Shown: positions 26,474-36,927, counted from the stretch's first letter. The stretch is 64,000 nt of DNA from JAWVFM01 sp963771655 (GCA_963771655.1 CAVYUG010000001.1:392272-456271); one strand, 5' to 3'. Translations and numbers: made by a program. Notes: a model not told the origin generated them from the letters alone.

Positions 26474-27613
26474 ATGGACCCCGGCCGCACCGCCATCGGC
26501 ACCTGGAGCGGAGGACGCTTCATGCACTTCGGCGAGATGCTCGACGAGGAGCGGCACGTCGAGCTCCTGCGCCCCGGCCAAGGAGTCGCCACCGTCCTGA
26601 CGGCCGACGTCTACGGCGAGGGCGCCGCCGACGCGCTGCTCGGCCGCTCGCTCGCGGGAGCCGACCGCGACTCCTACTGCCTCGTCGGCGCGGTGGGCCA
26701 TGACTTCTACGAGGGCGAGCGCGACGGTCCGCGCGGCTTTCCGCGCTTCACCGATCCGCGGCTTCGCGATCCCGACGACTACAGCGGCTACCTGCGGATG
26801 GCCGCCGAGCGCAGCCTCGAGCGGCTCGAGGTCGACTCGTTCGACCTCCTGCTCCTCCACAACCCCGACCGCACGGGGTTCGAGAGCGAGGCGGTGTGGT
26901 CGGGGATGGCGGGCCTACGCGATGCCGGGCTCACGCGGCTGATCGGCGTCGCGCCCGGGCCCGCGAACGGCTTCACCCTCGACCTCATCGGCTGCTTCGA
27001 GCGCTTCGGCTCACAGATCGACTGGGCGATGATCATCCTCAACCCCCTCGAGCCCTGGCCCGGCGAGCTCGTCCTCGACGCCGCGGCCAAGAGCGACGTG
27101 AGCGTCATCACCCGCGTCGTCGACTACGGCGGGCTGTTCTGGGGCGACGCGCCGCGCGACGGCGCGTTCGCCCGGGGCGACCATCGCGGCTTCCGGCCGG
27201 AGGGCTGGGTGGCGGAGGGGCTCGCGAAGATCGAGCGCCTTCGGCCGATCGCCGAGCGGACGGGGCTGACCTCGATCCAGCTCGCCTGCCAGTGGAACAT
27301 CGCGCACCCCGCGGTCGCCTGCTGCACGCCGACCCTGATCCAGGAGGCGGGTGCCAACGCGCGGCCGATCGAGGACAAGCGCGCGGAGCTCGCGGCGCTC
27401 CCGGCCGAGCTCCGCCTCACGGAGGCCGACGTCGAAGAGATCCGCGCGATCGGAGACAACGCGGGCTGCATGGCGCTCAAGGGCGCGAGCCCCGAGCACG
27501 AGGGTGACGAGCGTCCCGACCGCTGGGAGTTGGCGCCGGAGCTTGCCGAGGTCGCGGGGCGCTGGCGGATCGATCCTCATGCGGATTTGACCAAGGCGCG
27601 CACCCGGGCGTGA
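26474..27613 (+). CDS. Aldo/keto reductase-family protein lacking the catalytic lysine
   Basis: AKR-fold TIM-barrel protein (379 aa). The Asp/Tyr pair of the AKR tetrad is seen in TADVYGEGAAD, and the His in FDLLLLHNPDR. The strand that normally ends in TK reads YCLVGAVGHDF, so the lysine seems lost. The last roughly 60 residues (from MALKGASPEHEG) are an extension. The ATG at 26474 or an adjacent TTG at 26471 can start it. It overlaps the following SDR gene by one base (TGATG), which suggests a two-gene operon. Substrate unknown; non-canonical chemistry or a pseudo-enzyme is possible. Confidence 0.8.
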   Translation: MDPGRTAIGTWSGGRFMHFGEMLDEERHVELLRPGQGVATVLTADVYGEGAADALLGRSLAGADRDSYCLVGAVGHDFYEGERDGPRGFPRFTDPRLRDPDDYSGYLRMAAERSLERLEVDSFDLLLLHNPDRTGFESEAVWSGMAGLRDAGLTRLIGVAPGPANGFTLDLIGCFERFGSQIDWAMIILNPLEPWPGELVLDAAAKSDVSVITRVVDYGGLFWGDAPRDGAFARGDHRGFRPEGWVAEGLAKIERLRPIAERTGLTSIQLACQWNIAHPAVACCTPTLIQEAGANARPIEDKRAELAALPAELRLTEADVEEIRAIGDNAGCMALKGASPEHEGDERPDRWELAPELAEVAGRWRIDPHADLTKARTRA

Positions 27614-28442
27614 TGCCGACGGTCGTTCTCACCGGCGCGACGCGCGGGATCGGCCTCGCCGCCGCCGTCGCTCTCGCCCGGGACGGCGCGAATCTCGCGC
27701 TGATCGGTCGCAACGCAGATCGTGTCGGTGAAGCGGCGGAGCGGGCGCGAGCGACGGGAGGCGGTGCGCAGGTCGGCGAGCACGTTGCCGACCTCACGAG
27801 CATGGCCGAGGTCCGCCGGTTGGCTGCGGAGCTTCGCGAGGCCCATCCGACCATCGACGTCCTCGTCAACAACGCCGGGGCGATGTTCACGTCTCGTCAC
27901 GTGACCGAGGACGGCTACGAGCGGACCTTCGCTCTCAATCACCTGGCGCCGTTCCTGCTCACCAGCCTGCTGATCGACCGGGTGATCGACGCGAAGGGCC
28001 GCGTGGTCACGACGTCGAGCGACGCGCACAAGGGCGGTCTCATCGACCTCGATGACCTTCAGTCCGAGCGCGGGCGCTTCCGCCCGAGCCGCGTCTACGG
28101 GACGAGCAAGCTCTGCAACGTGCTGTTCACCAGAGAGCTCCAGCGCCGCAACCCGACGATCGCCGTGAACTGCTTTCACCCGGGCGTCATTCGCACTGGC
28201 TTCGGGAAGAACGACGGCACGGCGGCGCGTGTCTTCCTGACGCTCGCCGCCCCGTTCCTTCGCTCGCCGGAAACGGGGGCGCGCTCGCTGGCCTGGCTCG
28301 CTCTCGACCCCGGCGCCGCAGAGCTTCGAGGCAGCTACGTCGAGAAGTGCAGGCCGGTCGCGCCAAGCCCCCAAGCTCAGGACGACGACCTCGCCGTTGC
28401 GCTCTGGGACCGCTCGGAGGAGCTGGTCGCCGCGGGGGTCGG

Positions 28443-28446
<4 letters not shown>
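27613..28446 (+). CDS. Short-chain dehydrogenase/reductase
   Basis: NAD(P)-dependent SDR (277 aa) of the retinol-dehydrogenase/WW-oxidoreductase-like group. The Rossmann motif is TGATRGIGLA (about 7-16), NNAG is at about 92-95, and the catalytic Ser is in VVTTSSDAHKG, with the YxxxK pair in YGTSKLCN. The ATG at 27613 shares a base with the stop of the preceding aldo/keto reductase. The 3' end overlaps the clpX stop on the other strand by 4 bp. Substrate unknown. Confidence 0.9.
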
Positions 28447-29729
<1,283 letters not shown>

Positions 29730-29880
29730 CGGTCTCCCCTTTCCGGAGCTCGGACCAGATTACGCCAAGCGGGTTGCGAGCCTGGCACGCCTCAGTTACG
29801 TCATAGGGGCGTCCGATCCTGCCGGTGACGGTAACCTGACGCCAAAGGCGGATCAACACGCGCAATAGGGAGACTTAAGC

Positions 29881-30348
29881 TTGAGATGGATCTCGATCGC
29901 GGGGGCGACAGCGCTTGCGTCGCTCCTGCTGGCCTCGACGGCGTTCGCGAAGACGACCGCGTATGACGGCTCGTTCGCGGGGCGGGGCAAGCTCTCGTTC
30001 AAGATCAGCGAGAAGCGCCATGTATGGCGTCTCTTCTCGCTCGCGTTCGAGAGGTTCCCGCTCGGCTGCGCTGGCGGCCATAACACCGAGACCGCCGCGC
30101 TCAAGCCGAGCTACCGGCCCGTCCAGGCCGACTACCCGATGCTGCGAGTGGACGCGGTCTTCACCCTCCCCCACCACGACAAGCCCCTCTCGACGCTCGT
30201 CCTGAAGGGAACGATGGCCGACGGCGACAAGTCGGCCTCGGGCACTATGCGTATCCACGGCCGCAAGGTCCCCACCGACCAACCCGGGAACGGCAGCTCG
30301 GATCGCTGCAACAGCGGCAAGGTCCGCTGGACCGCGACCAGCAAATAG
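29881..30348 (+). CDS. Small secreted protein
   Basis: Exported protein of 155 aa with no recognised family. A Sec signal peptide (ISIAGATALASLLLASTAFA) is followed by about 130 polar residues with two cysteines (GCAGG, DRCNS) that could form a disulfide. The TTG at 29881 is supported by AGGGAG about 9 bp upstream. It runs convergent to the parallel beta-helix gene with 3 bp between stops. Confidence 0.65.
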   Translation: MRWISIAGATALASLLLASTAFAKTTAYDGSFAGRGKLSFKISEKRHVWRLFSLAFERFPLGCAGGHNTETAALKPSYRPVQADYPMLRVDAVFTLPHHDKPLSTLVLKGTMADGDKSASGTMRIHGRKVPTDQPGNGSSDRCNSGKVRWTATSK

Positions 30349-30351
30349 CGC

Positions 30352-31155
30352 TCAGCAGGCGGGGATCGGGAAGTTGTTCTGAGATCCGCAGTTGGCGCGG
30401 CCCTCGTCGAGGAGCTTGCCGTCGTGATCGTGCTTCGCGACGTTCTTGGTGAAGACGTTGTGATCGGAGCTCGAATTCGCGTGGTACCCGCTGCCCGCGT
30501 TGCCGCTGGCGATGTTGTGATGCACCCTCACGTGATCGCTGTTGGTCAGGAACAGGCCGTCCGAAGGGCCCTCGTCGCCCGCGATCCGATTGCGATTCAG
30601 GACGTTGTGCGAGATCAGGATGTGGGCAGCGGGCAGATTCGAGTCCTCGACGATGATGCCGCGGCTGCTCTTGATCGTACTGTTCTGGGTGACCCGTAAC
30701 ACCTTGCCGCGCGTGTCCGTGATCGTGCCGACGTAGATACCTGAGTCGTCAAAGCCGACGGCGAGATTCTGCGCAACGTGGAGCGGCCCGGTGGCGAAGG
30801 CGCTGATCCCGTACTCCGCGTCGCACGTGTCGTAGACGATGTTTCCGATCACCGTGCCCGATCGCGCTCCCTCGAAGAAGATCTCCGCAGGGTAATCGCC
30901 GAAGCCGCTCGCGGCGCCCTCGACGTCCAAGCCGGCGATCGTGACGCCTCCGCTCGTCACGTGGATCGTGTCGTTCGCCTTGCATCCCGCATCGACGATG
31001 GGGCGGGGGCCGCGCAGGGTCGACTCCAGCGTCAGCGGCTTGTCGACGGTGACGGCCTCGTGGTAGGTGCCACGATGGATTCGCAGCGTGTCGCCGGCGT
31101 CGGCCGCCGCGATTGCCTTCGTGATCGCGTTCGGCCCCGGGTGGACGTCGATCAC
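30352..31155 (-). CDS. Right-handed parallel beta-helix protein, probably secreted
   Basis: Pectate-lyase/NosD-like right-handed beta-helix (267 aa from the GTG at 31155): repeated turns such as GGVTIAGLDVEG, RSGTVIGNIVYD, PAAHILISHNVLNRN and SDHVRVHHNIASGN, ending with a Cys-containing tail. Upstream in the same frame the DNA encodes LAALATAALALTVGSASA, a convincing signal peptide with an AxA site, but no ATG/GTG/TTG precedes it; CTG codons at 31188 or 31194 are candidates. The true N-terminus therefore is probably upstream of the GTG. Possible role is polysaccharide binding or cleavage. Confidence 0.75.
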   Translation of the reverse strand: MIDVHPGPNAITKAIAAADAGDTLRIHRGTYHEAVTVDKPLTLESTLRGPRPIVDAGCKANDTIHVTSGGVTIAGLDVEGAASGFGDYPAEIFFEGARSGTVIGNIVYDTCDAEYGISAFATGPLHVAQNLAVGFDDSGIYVGTITDTRGKVLRVTQNSTIKSSRGIIVEDSNLPAAHILISHNVLNRNRIAGDEGPSDGLFLTNSDHVRVHHNIASGNAGSGYHANSSSDHNVFTKNVAKHDHDGKLLDEGRANCGSQNNFPIPAC

Positions 31156-31214
31156 GTTCGGCCTCGCCGACGCGCTGCCGACCGTCAGCGCCAGCGCTGC
31201 TGTGGCGAGGGCCG

Positions 31215-31799
31215 CTAGTGGTGCTCGATGATGCGGTCGACGAGGTGGTATTCGACCGCCTCCTCGGGCGACATGAAGTAGTCGCGCTCGGTGTCGGTCT
31301 TGACCTTGTCGAGCGGCTGGTTGGTGTGCTTGGCCAAGATCTCATCGAGGCGCCGGCGGATGTCGATGATCTCGCGCGCGTGGATCTCGATGTCGGTCAC
31401 CTGGCCCTGGAAACCGGAGGTGGGCTGGTGGATGAGGATCTTCGAATTGGGGGTGGCCATCCGCTTGCCCTCGGCGCCACCGGCGAGCAGCAGCGCCCCC
31501 ATGCTCATCGCGACGCCGACGCAGATGGTCTGGACGTCGGGCTTTATGTACTGCATCGTGTCGTAGATCGCGAGGCCCGCGTACACGGAGCCGCCAGGTG
31601 AGTTGACGTAGATCGAGACGTCCTTGTCGGGGTCCTCAGACTCGAGATGGATGAGCTGGGCAACGACCAGGTTCGCGATGTCCTCGACGATCGGGGTGCC
31701 GAGGAAGATGATTCGCTCGTTCAGCAGGCGCGAGTAGATGTCGAACGCGCGCTCGCCGCGCGATGTTTGCTCGACCACCATGGGAACGAGGGGACTCAT
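31215..31799 (-). CDS. clpP: ATP-dependent Clp protease proteolytic subunit
   Basis: Serine protease core of ClpXP (194 aa). The catalytic Ser is in CVGVAMSMGALLLAGG, the His in KILIHQPTSGFQG, and the Asp in the following helix region (HTNQPLDKVKTDTERD). The substrate-site motif NSPGGSVYAGLAIYDTM is intact. The ATG at 31799 (MSPLVPMVVEQT) fits the family; the open frame to 31979 is not coding. Downstream of tig on the same strand with a 25-bp gap. Confidence 0.97.
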   Translation of the reverse strand: MSPLVPMVVEQTSRGERAFDIYSRLLNERIIFLGTPIVEDIANLVVAQLIHLESEDPDKDVSIYVNSPGGSVYAGLAIYDTMQYIKPDVQTICVGVAMSMGALLLAGGAEGKRMATPNSKILIHQPTSGFQGQVTDIEIHAREIIDIRRRLDEILAKHTNQPLDKVKTDTERDYFMSPEEAVEYHLVDRIIEHH

Positions 31800-31824
31800 G
31801 AGGCGCGCCAGTCTAGCGTCCCGG

Positions 31825-33204
31825 CTACTCGGCTCCGGGTGTCCACAACGCCCCCTCCCCCGCCTCGGCGCGCTCCTTCTCCGGCGTCCAGATCGCCTCC
31901 CGGGCCGCCGCCTGCTCGACGGGGATCGGCTTCGCCGCCTCGACGACGAGATCAGCGGCCTTTCGCATGCGGAGCTCATCGCGAAGCAGCGTGTCGCGCC
32001 CGGTTTCGCGCAGGCGGGAAAGGAGCTTTTCCGGGGCGTTCTCGCCCTCGCCGGGGCCGAGGGCCTCGATCAGCTCATCGTCCGACACCTCGATCTCCTC
32101 CGCGTCGGCGATCGCGGCGAGCGTTGCCTCGCGCCGCAGCGCCGTGCGGGCCTCTTCCTCGGCCTCGGTCACGAACTCCTCGCGCGTCTTCCCGGCCATC
32201 TGCAGATACGCGGCGGGATCGAGACCGCGGCCCTGGAGCTGGCGTTCGAAACGCTCCCACATCTCATGCGCTCGCGCGTGGACGATGTCGTCGGGAAGCT
32301 CGACGTCGGTCTGCGCGGCGGCGGCATCGACGGCCGCCTCGCGGAACTGGGCGTCGGCCCGACGCTCGAGCGCCGCCCCTATCTGCGAGGAGACCTCGTC
32401 CCGCAGCTCCTCGAGGGTCTCGAACTCCGATGCCTCGCCCGCGAATTCGTCGTTCAGGTCCGGCAGCTTCTTCTCCCGCACCTCCTTGAGCGTCACGGCG
32501 AACTTCGCCGGCTTGCCCGCCAGCTCTTCCGGCCGGTGATCATCGGGGAACGTGAGCTCGACCTCGAGCTCGTCGCCCAGCGAGGCGCCTATCAGGGCGT
32601 CCTTCATCTCCTTCAGGAGGCCCTCGTCGCCGAGGTCGACCATGAGGTCGCGCGCCGAGCCGCCCTCGAACGGCTCGCCGTCGACGGTCCCCTCGTAGTC
32701 GATCACCGCCAGGTCACCCTCCACGGCGGGACGGTCGACGGGACTGACGCTCGCGAGCCCCTCGCGGAGGCGGTCCAGCTCGCCGGCGACCGCTTCGTCG
32801 GGCACCTCGACCTCGGGCCTGCCGACCTCGAGCCCCTTGTAGTCGCCCACGCGGGCACCGGGGCGCACACCGACCTCGAACGAGAACTCCAGCTCGCCTC
32901 CCGCCTCGGGAAGGTTGGCCACATCGAGCTTCGGGTCGCCGACGGGCGTGATGCCCGCCTCCAGCAGCGCCCGCTCATACCACTCGGGAAGAGCGTCCCG
33001 CAGCGCCTGCTCCAGGACCGCTTCGCGGCCGACGCGCTGGACCACGATCTCAGCCGGGACCTTGCCGCGGCGAAAGCCCGGGATCTTCATCTCGCGACCG
33101 AGCTGCCGGGCTGTGCGCTCGATTCGCTTCGTGACGGCGTCCGCCTCGACGCCGACATCGACGCGCACGCGGCTGTCGGCGAGCTCGGTTACTGAGGTGC
33201 GCAT
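31825..33204 (-). CDS. tig: Trigger factor
   Basis: Ribosome-bound chaperone and peptidyl-prolyl isomerase (459 aa). The ribosome-binding loop is GFRRGKVP (about residues 43-50). The FKBP-like domain lies near 150-240 (GDLAVIDYEGTVDGEPFEGG, VELTFPDDHRPEELAGKPAKF), and the C-terminal arms follow. A short Trp-containing tail (IWTPEKERAEAGEGALWTPG) is an addition. It heads the tig-clpP pair. Confidence 0.96.
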   Translation of the reverse strand: MRTSVTELADSRVRVDVGVEADAVTKRIERTARQLGREMKIPGFRRGKVPAEIVVQRVGREAVLEQALRDALPEWYERALLEAGITPVGDPKLDVANLPEAGGELEFSFEVGVRPGARVGDYKGLEVGRPEVEVPDEAVAGELDRLREGLASVSPVDRPAVEGDLAVIDYEGTVDGEPFEGGSARDLMVDLGDEGLLKEMKDALIGASLGDELEVELTFPDDHRPEELAGKPAKFAVTLKEVREKKLPDLNDEFAGEASEFETLEELRDEVSSQIGAALERRADAQFREAAVDAAAAQTDVELPDDIVHARAHEMWERFERQLQGRGLDPAAYLQMAGKTREEFVTEAEEEARTALRREATLAAIADAEEIEVSDDELIEALGPGEGENAPEKLLSRLRETGRDTLLRDELRMRKAADLVVEAAKPIPVEQAAAREAIWTPEKERAEAGEGALWTPGAE

Positions 33205-33240
33205 TCCACGCGCAACGTTAGTGGGCGCGTGAGCGCCGCC

Positions 33241-33375
33241 TCAGTCCTCGCGCTGAGGCCGGCGGGTCGCCGCCCGCCACAGCGCAACCGAGAGCTCGGC
33301 GAAGAACCCCGCGAGGCGGGCGAGCGGGCCGGTCACGAGCCAGGCGCCCACTCGGTCGCGCGCGCTAGTGCCCAC
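33241..33375 (-). CDS. Putative 44-residue amphipathic small protein
   Basis: A GTG at 33375 overlaps the 3' end of ctaG by 11 bp and opens a 44-codon frame with an amphipathic, weakly hydrophobic centre (VGAWLVTGPLARLAGFFAEL), then SVALWRAATRRPQRED. No family recognised. It is offered because of its overlap with ctaG and because it fills most of the gap to tig; it could be chance. Confidence 0.3.
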   Translation of the reverse strand: MGTSARDRVGAWLVTGPLARLAGFFAELSVALWRAATRRPQRED

Positions 33376-34249
33376 CGGCGGCCCTGATGCGCTCCTCGAG
33401 AAGCGCCGCCTGGCCCGCGGCGACGGCCCGCGCCGCCCGGCGCTCGTCGAGCGGGAAGCCGGATGCGTCGGCGAGGTCGAGCAGGCGCTGGCGCTGCTCG
33501 ACCTCGCGCGCGGCCCGGAAGAAGAGCCAGGCGATCACCGCGAGGGTGAGGAGCATCCCCTCTCCCATCATGATCGCGCCGGCGATCCCCTGGTCGGTCA
33601 GCGGCGAGATGCCGTGCGCTGCCTCGCCGTGGTCGTAGCGGGGGTAGAAGGCGGTGCCCGACCAGATGAGGACGTTGCCGAACGCCGTCGTGAAGAGCCG
33701 CACGACGACGACGTAGGCGAGGGGCGCGGCGTTCCGCCACCAGGTCGGCTTCGGCAGCGGGCCGAACACCGGCATCCACATCAGCATCCCGAAGGCGATG
33801 AAGCATGCGTGCATCAGCGCGTGAAGCGGCGGATAGTCGATGACGCCGTCGTAGAGGAACGGCAGGTGCCAGAAGACGAGGTCGATGGCCCAGAGCGGGA
33901 AGGCGATCCACGGAAGGGAGAGGAACTGGAGCCAATGGAGGCCGCGGATCTTCAGGATCGGCTGCAGGATGGGGCCGGTCAGCCCGATCACGAGAAAGAG
34001 CGCCGCGAGGTCGCCGATCATCAGGTGCTCGACCATGTGCATGTAGACGACCTCATCCGCGAGGCGGGCAATCGGCGTGAACAGCGCGATGAGGATCAGC
34101 GTCAACCCGGCCGCGAACGCCAGCCGGCGCGCCGGCGGCACGGGGGTTCCGCGCTTCGCCAACGTCTGGGCGCGCTTGGCGTAGGCCAGGCCTGCGAGGG
34201 GAACCGGGAGGAGCTCTAGCAGCCCGCCGAGCAGCGAGGACGCGTCCAC
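33365..34249 (-). CDS. ctaG: Cytochrome c oxidase assembly factor, CtaG family
   Basis: Integral membrane protein of the caa3_CtaG type (294 aa), a factor for copper delivery or assembly of caa3 oxidases. Around seven helices are visible, with the histidines typical of the family in MHMVEHLMIGDLAALF, FWHLPFLYD and HALMHACFIAFGMLMW. The C-terminal 35 residues are charged. The oxidase genes are not in the window. Confidence 0.9.
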   Translation of the reverse strand: MDASSLLGGLLELLPVPLAGLAYAKRAQTLAKRGTPVPPARRLAFAAGLTLILIALFTPIARLADEVVYMHMVEHLMIGDLAALFLVIGLTGPILQPILKIRGLHWLQFLSLPWIAFPLWAIDLVFWHLPFLYDGVIDYPPLHALMHACFIAFGMLMWMPVFGPLPKPTWWRNAAPLAYVVVVRLFTTAFGNVLIWSGTAFYPRYDHGEAAHGISPLTDQGIAGAIMMGEGMLLTLAVIAWLFFRAAREVEQRQRLLDLADASGFPLDERRAARAVAAGQAALLEERIRAAGGH

Positions 34250-34268
34250 GCAGTCGATGGTAGATGGC

Positions 34269-35243
34269 TCAAAGCCACCCGATCCGCTTGAAGAAGCGGT
34301 GCAGCACGAGCGTCGCGGCCAGCATCGTCAGCAGCGCGAGCGGATAGCCGATCGGCGAGCGAAGCTCGGGCATGTGCTCGAAGTTCATGCCCCAGATCGA
34401 AGCGAAGAACGTGGGCACCGCGATGATCGCCGCCCACGCCGAGATCGCCTGGACAACCTCGTTCTGCCGCACGCTCACAAGCGCGAGGTTCGCCTCCAGA
34501 ACCGAGGTGAGGAGCTCACGCTGCGCCATCACCTGCTCGTCGACTCGCCGGGCGTGGTCGGCGACGTCGCGATAGAACGGGCGCAGCTCGTCGGGAATGC
34601 CTGCGTACGCGCCGCGCTCGAGAAGCTCGAGGGGGACGAGCAGGGGCGCGATCGCGCGATGGAACTCGATCACCTCGCGCTTCAGGAAGTAGATGCGCTC
34701 CGCCGAGTCGCCCCCCTCGCCGAAGATCGCCTGCTCGACCTCCTCGATGTCCGACTCGATGCCCTTCGCCACCGGCTCGTAGTCGTCGACGACCTGGTCG
34801 AGCACGGCCCACCCGACGGCCGCCACGCCGAGCTTCATCAGCTCCTTGTGCTGAGTCTGCAGCCTCTCGCGAGCACCCGTAAGCGGGCTCGCCTCCCCGT
34901 GGCGGGCGGAAACAGCGTAGCCGGACCCGAGGAACAGGTCGATCTCGCCGAAATGGACTCGCTCCTCCTCCTCGTCGTACCGGGCGGTCTTCAGAACGAG
35001 AAAGAAGCTCCCGTCGTACTCCTCGAGCTTCGGGCGCTGATGCTCGCGACCGGCGTCCTCGACGGCAAGCTCAGGTAGGTCGAACTCCTTCGCGACCGTC
35101 GCAAGCTCCTCGTCGGTCGGATGGAGCAGGCCCACCCAGACGAAGCCGTCGCCGGCGCGCGCGTAGGCGGCGGCGTGCTCGACGTCGAGCGATCCCTCGT
35201 GCTGGCGGACGCCGTCCCGGTAGTGGGCGCAGTCGACTATCAC
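34269..35243 (-). CDS. corA: CorA-type magnesium transporter
   Basis: Pentameric divalent-cation channel (324 aa). A cytoplasmic N-terminal domain of about 250 residues with long helices (ELLTSVLEANLALVSVRQNEV) precedes two C-terminal transmembrane helices. The selectivity motif is present as WGMNFEHMPEL (GMN). ATG at 35243. Nothing nearby suggests its regulation. Confidence 0.95.
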   Translation of the reverse strand: MIVDCAHYRDGVRQHEGSLDVEHAAAYARAGDGFVWVGLLHPTDEELATVAKEFDLPELAVEDAGREHQRPKLEEYDGSFFLVLKTARYDEEEERVHFGEIDLFLGSGYAVSARHGEASPLTGARERLQTQHKELMKLGVAAVGWAVLDQVVDDYEPVAKGIESDIEEVEQAIFGEGGDSAERIYFLKREVIEFHRAIAPLLVPLELLERGAYAGIPDELRPFYRDVADHARRVDEQVMAQRELLTSVLEANLALVSVRQNEVVQAISAWAAIIAVPTFFASIWGMNFEHMPELRSPIGYPLALLTMLAATLVLHRFFKRIGWL

Positions 35244-35306
35244 GGCTGATCGCCGCGTCTTTTGACCCGCGGGCCACCCCTCCTGCCCGAGAACGCGCTC
35301 GTGCGC

Positions 35307-35915
35307 TCAGCGCGCCACGGCCGCGGTGCGATCTCGCTGGTAGCCCTCGGCCTCGGCTCTCAGGGCCGCCGCGAGATCGCTGCCGGGAAGAGCGCGCTCC
35401 GCCATCGCCGCGTCCTCGAGCCACAGGCGGGCGCGGAGGTCGAGGGGAGCGGTGAACCGCTCCGCCGCGCGTTCGCCGATCGCCGCGTAGAGACCGCGCA
35501 TGTCGCGGAGGTTCGACAGCTTGTCGGCGGTGTAGACGGCGACGGCCTCGGGACCCGCGGCCTCGACCCGGTCGCGATGCTCAGCCTTGCGCTGCTCATA
35601 GTCGTCGATCGATTCGTCCTCGGTGAGGGCGGAGACGATCTGGGCCACCCTCGAGCCGAACTGGCTCGCGATCTCCGAGAGGTCGATCTCGGAGTCCTCC
35701 ACCACGTCGTGAAGGAGCGCCGCGGCGACCACCTCCTCGTCGAACCCGGCCTCCTCGACCAGCTGCGCGACCCGCAGCGGGTGCGTCATATACGGCGCTC
35801 CGTTGTCCTTTCGCTGCTGGCCCTCGTGGGCCCCGTGGGCGAGGTCGTACGAATCCGAGAGGAGTGGCGAGGAGCCGATGAGCTCGTCGGCGCCGGCGAT
35901 GGGCGGCTCGGACAT
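35307..35915 (-). CDS. HD-domain hydrolase, SpoT/MESH1-like
   Basis: Metal-dependent HD-domain protein (202 aa) resembling stand-alone (p)ppGpp hydrolases. The HD motif is in VAAALLHDVVEDSEIDL, with the upstream His in MTHPLRVAQLV and a further Asp/Asn in YTADKLSNLRDM. There is no synthetase or regulatory domain. The role in alarmone breakdown is inferred from motif order; a general nucleotide hydrolase is an alternative. ATG at 35915 (MSEPPIAGADEL) is used. Confidence 0.82.
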   Translation of the reverse strand: MSEPPIAGADELIGSSPLLSDSYDLAHGAHEGQQRKDNGAPYMTHPLRVAQLVEEAGFDEEVVAAALLHDVVEDSEIDLSEIASQFGSRVAQIVSALTEDESIDDYEQRKAEHRDRVEAAGPEAVAVYTADKLSNLRDMRGLYAAIGERAAERFTAPLDLRARLWLEDAAMAERALPGSDLAAALRAEAEGYQRDRTAAVAR

Positions 35916-36005
35916 GCGCTCGAATCCTGCCAATCTCGCTCGCGCTCCGCAAGCCCGTCGGCGATAATCGGCCCTGTTGGCGGCAGAAATGAGGAGGGCG
36001 GGAGT

Positions 36006-36818
36006 GTGAGACGGGCTTCGGTGGTGCTGGTTGGGTCTGCGGCGGCGCTTACGGTCTGGCTGTGTGCCGCCGCGAGCGCGGCGAAGGTCCCCACGGTCGC
36101 CACCATCACCAAGACGGCCACCGCCGACGACCAGACGCGTGTCGAGGCGAAGTGCCCCACCAGCAGGTTTCCCGTCAGCGGTGGCTACGAGCTCGAGCCG
36201 AGCGACGGCGCCTTCGCCATCAACAGCGCCGAGGGCATCGACCTGGACCGCAAGCGGTGGTCGCTTACCACCATCGCGGGCGGGGGACCCGCGCGGGTCA
36301 CCTCGCTCGCGTACTGCTCGCCCCTCGCCCGGAACGTGAAGTTCCGAAGCGATCGGATCGAGCTCAGCACGGCTGATTCCGCGACCATCACGGCGACGTG
36401 CAGGCGTGACGAGAGGGTGCTCTCGGGCGGATACGCCTTCGTCTCCTCGGGCCTGGGGGTCGGGGAGATCCAGGAGTCCTTCCGCGCCGACTCGCGCTCT
36501 TGGTCGATCAAGGGGTTCAACGTGAGTGCGAATCAGGTCCTGATGCTCGCCTTCGCGAACTGCGTTGCGAAGCAGAAGGCCCCGAAGCTGACCACGGAGC
36601 AAAATGCGGTGCGCTTCAACGACGAGGGGGATACCACCGCCTCCGTCGACTGCGGGCGCGGTCGGTACGCGCTTTCCGGCGGGTTCAGGATCCCAGACCC
36701 CGCGGGGCTTGTTTCGGAGAGCATGCGGGACGGCACGAGGGGCTGGCGCGTCACCGCGGGCGGAATCTCGGGCCGCGACGACGACCTCACGGTGCTCGCT
36801 TACTGCGCGCGCAAGTGA
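36006..36818 (+). CDS. Secreted protein of three tandem Cys-repeats
   Basis: Exported protein (270 aa) with a signal peptide (VVLVGSAAALTVWLCAAASAA) and three tandem repeats of about 80 residues. Each repeat has C-x7-SGG(Y/F), a Trp about 31-35 residues after the first Cys, and a closing Cys: C50/C104, C132/C186, C216/C267, with SGG at 58, 140 and 224. The even spacing suggests one disulfide per repeat and a beta-rich fold. GTG at 36006 has GAGGAGGGCGG upstream. Function not recognised; surface binding is plausible. Divergent from the HD hydrolase with 90 bp between. Confidence 0.75.
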   Translation: MRRASVVLVGSAAALTVWLCAAASAAKVPTVATITKTATADDQTRVEAKCPTSRFPVSGGYELEPSDGAFAINSAEGIDLDRKRWSLTTIAGGGPARVTSLAYCSPLARNVKFRSDRIELSTADSATITATCRRDERVLSGGYAFVSSGLGVGEIQESFRADSRSWSIKGFNVSANQVLMLAFANCVAKQKAPKLTTEQNAVRFNDEGDTTASVDCGRGRYALSGGFRIPDPAGLVSESMRDGTRGWRVTAGGISGRDDDLTVLAYCARK

Positions 36819-36927
36819 GCGACGAGGTGATGCCCCGATCGAAGGCCCCTTTGGCGCCTTTTGGGTTCATCGCACCCATAAAGCGCCAAGCGGCATGGCT
36901 TTCGCCCCCGTTCGGGGCTGACCCTCC

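Noticed and set aside
35262..36005. Long plus-strand open frame running into the secreted repeat protein
   Set aside because: It is antisense to the HD hydrolase, and the GTG at 36006 with SD and signal peptide is the convincing start.
36819..36927. Terminator between the repeat-protein and lemA genes
   Set aside because: T-rich and partly palindromic text but no stable stem with a U-tract could be drawn.
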